DNA of 64,000 nt from Clostridium sp. K13. Its GTDB lineage: Bacteria; Bacillota; Clostridia; Clostridiales; Clostridiaceae. Positions 9,244 to 17,750 of the stretch are shown here, in pieces. The notes beneath the pieces were generated by a model. That model saw only the letters and a list, made by a program, of their open reading frames with translations, was not told the origin of the DNA and did not search any database. The stretch spans positions 248,001 to 312,000 of the forward strand of contig NZ_JAASHM010000001.1 in the NCBI RefSeq assembly GCF_019734195.1, written 5' to 3'. Made by a program: the position numbers and the translations under genes. The stretch's first letter is position 1, and each line of letters opens with the position of its first letter.

Positions 9244-9253
9244 TGCTTTTTTC
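9227..9253 (+). terminator. terminator overlapping the dac stop codon
   Basis: Arms 9227-9235 and 9241-9249 form a 9-bp stem followed by T residues; the stop codon 9241-9243 is part of the 3' arm. Confidence 0.9.
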
Positions 9254-9336
9254 TTTTATTGTATAAATTTATGTTATAAAATATAATATATAAGATTATC
9301 ATTTGAGGATAAAATGATAGTGTAAAGTTTCGTATG

Positions 9337-9468
9337 AAAAAATAGCCTATGGCTAATTTTTAATAAAAATTAAAAAATATCGTTGAAATATCAACTAAAA
9401 TTTGAAAATTGAATATGACAAAAAGACCTTCGGTATCGGAGGCAAAAATTAAATCAATATTTAATTTT
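9337..9468. repeat. string of five short hairpins at the IS left end
   Basis: Back-to-back perfect or near-perfect palindromes: tagcc-tat-ggcta (9343-9355), aattttt-aat-aaaaatt (9355-9371), gttga-aata-tcaac (9382-9395), ccttcg-gtat-cggagg (9427-9442, one wobble) and aaaattaaat-caat-atttaatttt (9445-9468). They lie between the left inverted repeat and the transposase stop. Loops are 3-4 bases. Confidence 0.7.
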
Positions 9469-9476
9469 ATAGTTTA

Positions 9477-10916
9477 TCAAGAAGTTTTAGATTCTTGCAT
9501 ATGTAATATGGTTTGTTGACCGAGACTGATAAGGATTTGCCACTTTGCTGGCATGTTATCAGCGCTGTTTAAAGCATCCAATTCATTTAAAGGACGATGA
9601 TAGTTATATGGGTGAGGTCTTAAAAAGTTATAATAAGCAACCCAAAGAGAGAATCCATAAAGAGCACCTTCATCACTTCCATAGCCACAAGTAACTCTAT
9701 AGGAAGACTTGAAGGTACGATTTAGACGCTCTACTACTTGCTTAACCCAACGGAATTCTTCAGATACTGGATCTTCATTAGTAAGTCCAATAACTTGAGT
9801 TAGATTAAATTCTTTGTTTTCTTCTAATTCAAATTGTTGCTTCGCTAACGGGTAAGCGCTATAACCGTCGGCAACGAAGTTCAAAGCTTTTCCTGGAAAT
9901 TCTTTAAACTTATCAAAAGTCATACGCATTGCTAATATACAAGGACCTGTAGCTCTTGTATCAGACACTTGATAACCTAGAATAGACTTTTTACAAGCAT
10001 CCATTACAATCCAAACATAATGCTTAATTCCTTTAACTTTTATATAAGTTTCATCGGCAGAAAGTATTTTAGATGGTTTGTAATTAAATGTATCAACAAA
10101 CGGTTTAATAACAGCAGCTGCTGTTAGAGCATAATTAGTAACAGTTCTATGTGATATTTTTATTCCATGAACTTCTTCTAAAACATGTGCAGTTTGCCTT
10201 GTAGACATTTTACAATTAACGTGATAAGTAAGGCATAATCCCATTATATGAGGATTGAACTTTTTAAAATTAAATCCTGTAGCATGTTTTGATATTGGAT
10301 ATAAATCCATCTTAAAGAAGTTAATATTGAATTCACGGTATATATAATGAAGCTTGTATTTATATTTATCGGCAGGATCAAGATCCTTAGGAAGCTTCTT
10401 AAGATTTCTTTGATAATATGAGCATTTAGAATTATTACATTTATGTATTTTAAAGTGCTTACGTTGTTTTTGCTCAGTAAGGGTAGCACCACAGTAAGGG
10501 CAAATAAAAACTATTGGTTTAGTTGCATAATTAGTTTCTTTAAAAGAAAGTTGACAAATCTTACACTTAAACTGACCTTTATTGCCATTATTATCGTAAA
10601 TATATTCGTGAGGTGCACCACATTTAGGACATTTAATTTTTTTTGGAATAGACTTACCGTTCCGTCTTTGGACGGGTTTTACGGTTTTGTTATATTTGTG
10701 TTTGTAATAAGCTAAAAGTAATTTATAATCTACCTTTTCAAATTTAAGTATTGTAGGTAGCTTATCTACTTTGAATTTTTGATATTCAGGACTATTTGAA
10801 TCATCAAATACCATTTGTTTAAGTGGAATGTATTGCACAATAAATAAAAGTAATTCACCGATAATGGTAATTAAATATTGATTATATGCTATTAAATAAG
10901 TTATAATTGAATCCAT
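9477..10916 (-). CDS. DDE transposase with N-terminal zinc ribbons (IS6/IS240-like catalytic core)
   Basis: A 479-residue transposase. The N-terminus has a hydrophobic segment (about 5-33). Two cysteine-rich DNA-binding modules follow: CPKCG with CKIC (96-121), and CPYCG with a distal Cys-x4-Cys (139-165). The catalytic rve-type domain shows the DDE triad at Asp288 (SADETY), Asp350 (VADGYSAY) and Glu396 (VVERLNRTFKSSY), with spacing usual for IS6/IS240-like enzymes. The frame is intact, so it may be active. IS family naming is tentative because IS6 transposases are usually shorter and lack the double zinc ribbon. Confidence 0.85.
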   Translation of the reverse strand: MDSIITYLIAYNQYLITIIGELLLFIVQYIPLKQMVFDDSNSPEYQKFKVDKLPTILKFEKVDYKLLLAYYKHKYNKTVKPVQRRNGKSIPKKIKCPKCGAPHEYIYDNNGNKGQFKCKICQLSFKETNYATKPIVFICPYCGATLTEQKQRKHFKIHKCNNSKCSYYQRNLKKLPKDLDPADKYKYKLHYIYREFNINFFKMDLYPISKHATGFNFKKFNPHIMGLCLTYHVNCKMSTRQTAHVLEEVHGIKISHRTVTNYALTAAAVIKPFVDTFNYKPSKILSADETYIKVKGIKHYVWIVMDACKKSILGYQVSDTRATGPCILAMRMTFDKFKEFPGKALNFVADGYSAYPLAKQQFELEENKEFNLTQVIGLTNEDPVSEEFRWVKQVVERLNRTFKSSYRVTCGYGSDEGALYGFSLWVAYYNFLRPHPYNYHRPLNELDALNSADNMPAKWQILISLGQQTILHMQESKTS

Positions 10917-11092
10917 AATAACGACAACCTTTCGTGTTGATTTTGTGGTTTAGCGATTCAATTTTAACATGAAATTAGGGGGTCGTTGTTTTTTTATACA
11001 AAAAAACTTGCGAAACCTTGATATATAAAGAATTTAAAAGAAAAGTAGTGTAAAAAACTTTACACTAACTTATATTTTTAGGAGGGTACTTT

Positions 11093-11646
11093 ATGGAAAA
11101 AGTTATTGTTGTGTATAAATCTAAGTATGGTTCAACTAAAAAATATGCTCAATGGTTAGCTGAAGAACTATCTTGTGATTTAGTTGAAAACAAAAAATAA
11201 CTGCAGATAAGCTTTTAAATTATGATACTATCATTTATGGTGGTGGACTTTACGCTGGAGGAGTAAATGGAATTAATTTAGTTACAAATAATTTTGATAA
11301 ACTTTCCAATAAAAAGTTAATATTATTTACATGTGGACTAGCTGATACTACTAATAAAGAAAATATAGATTCTATTAAAAATTCTATAAGCAAGATTCTT
11401 TCAAAAGAAATGCAAGATAAAATTAAAGTTTTCCATTTACGTGGTAGTATCGATTATAATAAGCTTAATTTTGTTCATAGAGCTATGATGAAAATGATGT
11501 ATAATATGCTTTGTAAAAGGGATCCTGAAACCTTAAAAAATGATGATAAAGATTTAATTGCTACTTATGGTAGTATTATTGATTTTACTGATAAATCTAC
11601 TATAAAACCTATAATTGAATATGTTAATAAAAGTCTAGTTAATTAA
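11093..11646 (+). pseudogene. flavodoxin-domain protein, frameshifted in an A run
   Basis: The gene starts at ATG 11093 after ggaggg. It encodes a flavodoxin-like N-terminus (KVIVVYKSKYGSTKKYA, the FMN phosphate-binding loop) and then stops at 11198-11200. Adding one A to the six-A run at 11192-11197 restores the frame into ITADKLLNYDTIIYGGGLYA and on to a normal end at 11646. The total would be about 184 residues, a HemG/flavodoxin-domain protein. Either a real one-base deletion or a homopolymer sequencing error. The insertion sequence ends only 26 bp upstream, so the native promoter is probably displaced. Confidence 0.85.
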
Positions 11647-11654
11647 TTATAAAT

Positions 11655-11696
11655 TAAAGCTGTTAACTATATAAAAATAAATAGTTAACAGCTTTA
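11655..11696 (+). terminator. terminator after the flavodoxin gene
   Basis: Perfect 16-bp stem (11655-11670 with 11681-11696), 10-base loop, AT-rich tail; it can also serve the minus-strand relic downstream. Confidence 0.9.
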
Positions 11697-11726
11697 TTAA
11701 TTTAAATAAATTTTTTCTCAAATATC

Positions 11727-11936
11727 TTATTGTTTTTCTTTAAACACTTTTTTAATCTCACCTATAAATTTAGACGTTGCAGTAGAAAAAATTTGATGTT
11801 TTTTCCATACCATTACAGTACCAGTTTCAACTTTTGGTGAAAGTGGCTTAAAGCAAAGATTGCTTTCCTCATTAATATTAATTAAATCATCTGCTGTTAC
11901 ATAGTCTTTACTAGCTAGAATATCATCTTTTCTCAT
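11727..11936 (-). pseudogene. LysR-type regulator effector-domain relic with internal deletion
   Basis: The open frame reads MRKDDILASKDYVTADDLI and then jumps to NINEESNLCFKPLSPKVETG, ending in a typical LysR C-terminal helix. A related relic at 49022-49483 retains the 57 residues missing here. The junction is at a 10-bp repeat (tttaattaat) that the other copy has twice, so the loss is a clean in-frame deletion between direct repeats. Upstream in frame the expected GIL-Met is preceded by TGA where the sister copy has Trp. No DNA-binding domain remains. Not expected to be functional. Confidence 0.75.
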
Positions 11937-12068
11937 TAATATACCTCAGAAAACAAAAGCTAAAAAATAATCTAACCTCAATATGACTATTTTTTCAACA
12001 CATAAAACTTACTAATATAGCTTATCCTAAATATAAATGATATTTAAATTTCTTTAGAGGTATATACT

Positions 12069-13355
12069 ATGAAAAAATTTACAACACTAAAAACTTATAC
12101 TACATTTCCAAGAAATGTTCAAATAATGGTTCTAAGCGAATTAAGCTTGGCTTTAGCTTTTGGTATATATAGTTTTTTACAAATACTTTACTTAAATGAT
12201 ATAAATATTCCTTCAGATAAAATAGGAATCATTTTTTCTATAGGCTCCCTATTTTCAATGGTTGGCTTCTTCTTAGGACCATTTATTCATATAGTAGGCA
12301 GAAAGACTATCTTAGTATCTGGCTGCCTATTAAGTGCTTTAGGAGTAGGATCTTATGTCTTATTTACAAATTACATTTTACTATTACTTTCACAAATTTT
12401 AATTAATATAGGATTATGCTTTATTCAAGTTACAGAACTTCAATTATTATACTCTTATACAACTCCTGATAAAGAATGTTGTGCTTATAGTTATAAATCA
12501 TCAGCTAATTTTATTGCATCTACTCTTGGAGGATTACTTGCAGGAAATATAAATAAAATTTATTTCTTTAAAAATATAGGCTATAGAAAGTTATTTTTTT
12601 TATCTGTAATATTAATACTTTTTGCATTCACTTTAAGATTATTTCTATTACCTAGAGATGAAAGAATTAAACCTGATAATGGAATGATTAAAAAGTCAAT
12701 TGTTAATACTTTTTCATTATTAAAAACACATAAAAGCATGAGAATTTTTGCTATTTTTCTTTTTATAATTACTATAGGTGGAAGTGCTGTTTGGCCCTAT
12801 AATAACTTAGTCTTAAAAAATCAATTTGGATTAAGTAATACATATATATCTATAATTAACTTTATTATAACTACATTAAACATGATTGGAATTTTAATTA
12901 TGCCATCTATTATTGAGAAATTCGGCATGAAAAAATTTGAAATTCTATCTTTGCTATCCTTAGCTGCAAGTATGCTTTTATTAGGCTTTAGACTTTCAAA
13001 GATATTTTTTATTATTTTACTTATAATTAGAGGTGCCTCAGCTTGTCTTGTTGGTTCTTCTTTAGATAGTTCTATGATGAGTAATATTGAGCTTGATAAC
13101 AGAGATGTTTTTGCTGGTGTAAAATTATTAGTTAATGGAATAGCCTCTGCAATAGGTAACTTTATTGGTGGGTTTATTATTGAAAATATTAATTTTAGAG
13201 GAATTTATATTTATGGATTCTGTGTATTAATTATAGTAATTTCTTTCTTCTATATTAAGGTATGTAAATTATTTGATCATTCTATTATTATTGAAAGATA
13301 CCATAGAAATTGCAAATGTCGTCTTCGTCATAAATATATACAACGTAAAATTTAA
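12069..13355 (+). CDS. MFS transporter, substrate unknown
   Basis: A 428-residue major facilitator with about twelve hydrophobic helices. The loop 2-3 region reads GPFIHIVGRKTIL, matching the MFS motif A pattern (G-x3-D-R/x-G-R-[KR]). The N-terminus and the 13-residue basic tail (RYHRNCKCRLRHKYIQRK) are cytoplasmic. The ribosome binding site agagg lies 9-14 bases before the ATG. It is transcribed alone, ending at a convergent terminator shared with the GH84 gene. Drug or metabolite efflux is the usual role of such proteins, but nothing here identifies the cargo. Confidence 0.82.
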   Translation: MKKFTTLKTYTTFPRNVQIMVLSELSLALAFGIYSFLQILYLNDINIPSDKIGIIFSIGSLFSMVGFFLGPFIHIVGRKTILVSGCLLSALGVGSYVLFTNYILLLLSQILINIGLCFIQVTELQLLYSYTTPDKECCAYSYKSSANFIASTLGGLLAGNINKIYFFKNIGYRKLFFLSVILILFAFTLRLFLLPRDERIKPDNGMIKKSIVNTFSLLKTHKSMRIFAIFLFIITIGGSAVWPYNNLVLKNQFGLSNTYISIINFIITTLNMIGILIMPSIIEKFGMKKFEILSLLSLAASMLLLGFRLSKIFFIILLIIRGASACLVGSSLDSSMMSNIELDNRDVFAGVKLLVNGIASAIGNFIGGFIIENINFRGIYIYGFCVLIIVISFFYIKVCKLFDHSIIIERYHRNCKCRLRHKYIQRKI

Positions 13356-13445
13356 AATATATCAGTAGAAAAAATCTACCCTGCATACTATCATTGTAAA
13401 TATTGTTTTACTTTATCAGTTGGAATAATTTTCTACATAATAAAA

Positions 13446-13477
13446 GGCCTACCCAGAATAAATTTCTAGAGTAGGCC
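13446..13477. terminator. terminator between MFS gene and GH84 gene
   Basis: Stem ggcctac/gtaggcc (13446-13452 and 13471-13477), T-rich on the minus-strand exit. Confidence 0.85.
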
Positions 13478-13504
13478 AAAATACATTAAATTAGAGTTAG
13501 CAAA

Positions 13505-16500
13505 TTATTTTTTCTTCTTTTTGAAAGCAAATGCTCCACCAACTAAAGATGTAACACCTAAAACTAAAGCTGCTACCCCTGCTACATTTCCTGTTTGAGG
13601 AAGTTTGCCTGGCTTATTTTCTGGCTTGCTTTCTGGTTTGCTTTCTGGTTTGCTTTCTGGTTTTTGATCAGGTTTAACTTCAGGTTTTTCTCCTGGATTA
13701 ACCTCTGGCTTTTCTTCTGGTTTAGTTTCTTCGCTATATTCAATATATGCCTTAATAGCATTTTCTAATTTTCTATTTATTTCAAATAAATCTTCTCTAG
13801 ACACACCATCTATTAATGCATTTTCTACTTCAGAAGTAGCTTCTTTTAATGCATTTATAACATCTTCTGATTTACCTTCAGTTTTTGTTAATAATTCTTT
13901 TGCTTGTGCTAAATTAGCTTTTGCAAATTCCTTAATAGCTTCTAGTGTAAAGTTTTCTGTTACTATTTCATATATTTCTGGTCTTCCTGAACCATCTTGG
14001 AATTCTAATGTTATAGAAACAATCTCTTCAGGTTTTTCCATAGCAAATACATTATAACCTTTATCTAATGTACCAACTTCTATTCTTCTATCATCAGAAG
14101 TTCTTGCAATAACTTTAGCATTAGAAATTGTACTTTCATTTTGGAATATTTCAATGTTATTTATTAATGCACCATCAAATATATTATAAACTACTCTATC
14201 TCCACTCTTAACTTCAGTTCTTGGGATATAAGAAGTTTGAATATTTTCATCCATTAAGTTATCTAATCTATGACTATCACTTACTGGTTTAACAGTTGAT
14301 TCAAAAACAACCTCAGCCTGTGGAGAATTCACAGAGAAATCTGACATTCTAACCCATGAATCTGTTCCAGCAGTTGCAGTAACTCTTACATATTGTGCAT
14401 TAAAATCTAAATCAAACATTCTAAATTGGTCTGCTATATTTCCATTGTAAATTTCAGTCCAAGTCTCACCATCTAAAGAGTATTCAACTTTACCTTCTCT
14501 TATTCTATCTCCACCAAAGTTTTTATCTCCAATGAATTGAATATTTCTTACATTAGTAACTTTTCCAAGGTTTAAAGTGAAATAATCTCCTGTCTTTAAA
14601 GCCCCTGATGAAATAAAGCTTGAGTCTACATCTCCATCAACAATTGCATTTAAATCTTTGTAATTTCCACTACCATTTCTATTTGTTATAACTGATTCTT
14701 CACCTTTTCCTTCAATTACTAAGTCCATTGTAAAGCTCTTAGTAGTCTTTTCTTCAGTAGCAACAAATCTAACTTGTTTAACAACTTGTGGTTTTTCTAG
14801 AGATAAAGTAGTTTCTCCATCTACTTCTCCTAATACAAACCAATCCATTCCGTTAATTGTATATTCAACGTTTCCTTTAACTTTACTATTAACATTTATT
14901 GATGTTATATATTTATATTCTGGAAGCTCTAAACCTATATTGTCTCCAGTCTTTAAAGCAACTTTTTCTGTAGCAACTATTGAGTTAACTTCATTTCTTC
15001 CAACAACATTCTTATTATATTCAAAGCTACCTTTTATATTAGTTCTAATTCCACTTACAGTATTTTTATTTACCATAAATTCTCTAACGTATACTTGATT
15101 TTCTTGATCTTCTGTTGCTACATATTTAATATATCTAGCACTTTCATTTAAATCACCAACAAATAATTCTCTAAATTCATTATTTTCTAATACAGTTTTC
15201 CATTCAACTCCATCTACTGAAATTTGAACATTTCCTTTCATAATTGCAGTATCATGAGAAGTTCTTCCCATTAACATATAAATATTATTTAAGTTTTCAA
15301 CTTTTCCTAAGTCTACAACTATTTCATCTCCAGCCTTAACATTATTAGAAGATCTATATGCTGTATCTAGCTTACCATCAAACATATTTGAAACTTCATA
15401 TGGAGCTTTTCCATTGTACCATTCTTCAAACTTTAATGGTGAAATATTTTCAGATACACTTCCTGAATAGCTATAAGTTTTAACTTGATCTTTTAATACA
15501 CTTTCAAAATATATAGAGTCAGTCTTTGAATTTGCTTGTTTAACAAAATCATCTAAAACATTATCTGATATAATTGCCTTTGATGCATTTAAAATATCTA
15601 TTTGCGCTGAAAGTTGTGTTTTTAAATCCCACCATAACTTGTTATCACCATTTAACATTGCAATAACCATATCAGCTGCAGTCGTTGCTGCATCTGCATA
15701 ATTAGTAAGCTTTTGTAATTGTGGTGCAACTTCATCTAACATAGCTTTATGCAATTTTCCTTGAGTATCTGCTACTGCTGATTTTATTACTCCAAAACTA
15801 GCTTTTAAAGTTTCTACTTCTGCTGCTGGAATTTGTCTATTATCAACCTTATTCCAGAAATTATCCATTACTGCTCTCATTTCTGGTGCATCTGCTCTAC
15901 CAGTATCAAGTCTTGTACTATGGTCTGCAAATACCTTAAAGCTTTCTTTTAATTCTTCTCCAACTACATCTACAATTGCATTATCCCACGCCTTATTGTA
16001 ATCATAAGCTTCTGTATTCCAAGCGTAATCAGCTCCTGTATGAATGCTTATTTTTGATGCTTCAGCAAATTCCATTGGATTTATTATGAATCCTCCAATT
16101 TTAGTAGCTAAATCATTGCCAAGATTATATATTGGTCCTAAAGCTAATTTATCAACTTTGTAGTCAGTAACTGGGTAGTTCCACCATAAAAGCATCTTTC
16201 TTCCGTAAAGATTATTTACTTTTTCAGCATCTTCTAAAGTTACACTTTCAGGAATAACATGTTCCCCTGTCCACATAACTTCAATGTCTTTATCTAAATT
16301 TTTAGAAAATCCTTCTGTATATGGTTTTACTTCTGAACCATTAAACATTGATGTTCCCCAATATTGCGTTGGAACTGTTATTAAAGGCTTAACTCCTTCT
16401 TTTGTTTTAACAAACTCTGCATTAAATCTATTCATTATTGCAGCTTGTCCAGCTCCATCATCAGTGAATATATCATCCCAAAGAATAGCGAAGCTTCTAA

Positions 16501-17401
16501 CACCCATGTCATATAATGATTCACACTTATCAACAAGTGCTTGATAATCAGCTTCTGAGTTTATGTCTATATCTTTACCTGGAGAAATTGCAAATACAAA
16601 ATCAACTTTATTTTCATTTGCTGTATTTATAAGCTCTTGCATTCTTGCCATCTCTTCTTGTGGATATGGGTCTCTCCATTGGTCTCTATGATATGGGTCA
16701 TCCTTTGGAGCATATATATACATATTTAATTTATTTTCACCATAAAATTTAAATTGATCTAATCTATCTTGATGTGTCCATGGAGTTCCATAGAATCCTT
16801 CAACAACAGCTCTAACATGCTGAGTTGGGTAATCATTTATATAAACTTCTGGAACAACATTTCTATCACTTTCTTTTATTAATAATTGCTTTAAAGTTTT
16901 TACTCCATAATAAGTACCAACTTCATCTGTTCCTTCAATAGCAATTGTCATTTTTCCATCTTCATTTTGATTAGATGCAAGCACATATCCTTCTTTAACT
17001 TCTATTGACTCTGCACCTGATTTACTAATCCCTTCAAAGAAAGTATTCATTTCTTCGATATTATCATCATCTTCACCAATTATTATTGTAGTTGCATTTT
17101 CATCAAAATCATTATTAACTTCTATACCTAGGCCCTTTAATGCTTCTACTAATTCTCTTATAGCATCTTGATCTGCTTGTTCTTGCCCTACTATATTTAC
17201 TTTTTCAGTAAGAATAAATCCTTCTCCTGAACCTTCAATATTATGTGGTGTAGGACTTACAGTAGGAATATTAACCTGTAATTTTACTAATTCTTTATTG
17301 TCATTAACAACCTCCGCAAAAGCAGCTGTTGGTAAAGTAGTAAATATAAATGATGTTGTAACTACTTTAGCTAAAATAGAATTTAATTTTGTTCTTTTCA
17401 T
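13505..17401 (-). CDS. wall-anchored GH84 beta-N-acetylglucosaminidase (NagJ/NagH-like)
   Basis: A 1298-residue surface enzyme that removes GlcNAc from host glycans; C. perfringens NagJ also acts as an O-GlcNAcase. It has a signal peptide (1-29), a GH20b-like N-terminal domain (about 40-180) and a GH84 barrel (about 190-480). The barrel includes RAVVEGFYGTPW and the catalytic aspartate pair Asp309-Asp310 in ILWDDIF. A helical domain follows, then several F5/8-type C (CBM32-like) modules between about 640 and 1110 and a FIVAR-like helical module (about 1140-1210). The C-terminus has a Lys-Pro-Glu/Ser repeat linker, LPQTG sortase signal, membrane helix and KKKKK tail. It is monocistronic. Its 5' leader holds a terminator-like hairpin. 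Confidence 0.93.
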   Translation of the reverse strand: MKRTKLNSILAKVVTTSFIFTTLPTAAFAEVVNDNKELVKLQVNIPTVSPTPHNIEGSGEGFILTEKVNIVGQEQADQDAIRELVEALKGLGIEVNNDFDENATTIIIGEDDDNIEEMNTFFEGISKSGAESIEVKEGYVLASNQNEDGKMTIAIEGTDEVGTYYGVKTLKQLLIKESDRNVVPEVYINDYPTQHVRAVVEGFYGTPWTHQDRLDQFKFYGENKLNMYIYAPKDDPYHRDQWRDPYPQEEMARMQELINTANENKVDFVFAISPGKDIDINSEADYQALVDKCESLYDMGVRSFAILWDDIFTDDGAGQAAIMNRFNAEFVKTKEGVKPLITVPTQYWGTSMFNGSEVKPYTEGFSKNLDKDIEVMWTGEHVIPESVTLEDAEKVNNLYGRKMLLWWNYPVTDYKVDKLALGPIYNLGNDLATKIGGFIINPMEFAEASKISIHTGADYAWNTEAYDYNKAWDNAIVDVVGEELKESFKVFADHSTRLDTGRADAPEMRAVMDNFWNKVDNRQIPAAEVETLKASFGVIKSAVADTQGKLHKAMLDEVAPQLQKLTNYADAATTAADMVIAMLNGDNKLWWDLKTQLSAQIDILNASKAIISDNVLDDFVKQANSKTDSIYFESVLKDQVKTYSYSGSVSENISPLKFEEWYNGKAPYEVSNMFDGKLDTAYRSSNNVKAGDEIVVDLGKVENLNNIYMLMGRTSHDTAIMKGNVQISVDGVEWKTVLENNEFRELFVGDLNESARYIKYVATEDQENQVYVREFMVNKNTVSGIRTNIKGSFEYNKNVVGRNEVNSIVATEKVALKTGDNIGLELPEYKYITSINVNSKVKGNVEYTINGMDWFVLGEVDGETTLSLEKPQVVKQVRFVATEEKTTKSFTMDLVIEGKGEESVITNRNGSGNYKDLNAIVDGDVDSSFISSGALKTGDYFTLNLGKVTNVRNIQFIGDKNFGGDRIREGKVEYSLDGETWTEIYNGNIADQFRMFDLDFNAQYVRVTATAGTDSWVRMSDFSVNSPQAEVVFESTVKPVSDSHRLDNLMDENIQTSYIPRTEVKSGDRVVYNIFDGALINNIEIFQNESTISNAKVIARTSDDRRIEVGTLDKGYNVFAMEKPEEIVSITLEFQDGSGRPEIYEIVTENFTLEAIKEFAKANLAQAKELLTKTEGKSEDVINALKEATSEVENALIDGVSREDLFEINRKLENAIKAYIEYSEETKPEEKPEVNPGEKPEVKPDQKPESKPESKPESKPENKPGKLPQTGNVAGVAALVLGVTSLVGGAFAFKKKKK

Positions 17402-17461
17402 TAGTATACCTCTTTCTTATTAGTGATTTTTAACATTTTTTTATATTTTGAATATAAAAAA

Positions 17462-17507
17462 AGCCATAGCAAAAAACTATGCAAAACTGCATATTTTTGC
17501 TATGGCT
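17462..17507 (-). promoter_or_regulatory. terminator-like hairpin in the leader of the GH84 gene
   Basis: Outer arms agccatagcaaaaa (17462-17475) and its complement (17494-17507) form a 14-bp stem, with a second small stem (atgc/gcat) inside. On the minus strand it runs straight into seven T residues (17453-17461). It lies about 60 bp before the GH84 ATG and about 245 bp beyond the stop of eutH. A possible -10 (TATAAT on the minus strand, 17563-17568) lies upstream, so a short RNA would begin about 50 bases before the hairpin. It fits either a distant eutH terminator or a transcription attenuator. The rest of 17402-17750 has no gene I can see. Confidence 0.65.
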
Positions 17508-17750
17508 AATGCCCAAAACTTAACTTGGTTACATGCCTATTTAAATCTTAAAAACTAATCATATTATAGAAATGCTTATTTTTAAATACATTTTCTAATT
17601 TTTTTCATAAAATTTTATGACTAATTTTATTTAACTATATATTTATTATTACGTTAATTTTTACATAATAATCATCTTGTTCATTATATTATCATTCAGT
17701 ATATTTTTTGTCAATATTAATATATTATTTTTTTAATATATTATTTCTAT

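Larger units (their letters stand above)
9319..11066. mobile_element. insertion sequence with zinc-ribbon DDE transposase
   Basis: About 1.75 kb bounded by a 12-bp perfect inverted repeat, agtgtaaagttt at 9319-9330 and its complement at 11055-11066 (13 bp if the flanking t/a is counted). It contains one transposase gene on the minus strand. The 9337-9468 segment is non-coding and consists of consecutive short hairpins. I see no convincing target-site duplication (flanks aaaatga and acttata differ), so the exact ends are provisional. It lies between the dac terminator and the promoter region of a flavodoxin gene. Confidence 0.75.

Noticed and set aside
13600-13720. Tandem DNA repeat coding for Lys-Pro-Glu/Ser units in the GH84 gene
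   Set aside because: It is the ordinary wall-spanning linker of an LPXTG protein, not an independent repeat feature.
17508-17556. Known riboswitch in the GH84 leader
   Set aside because: I compared it by eye with purine, preQ1, fluoride, c-di-GMP and RAT-type elements and saw no match, so only an unspecified attenuator is proposed.
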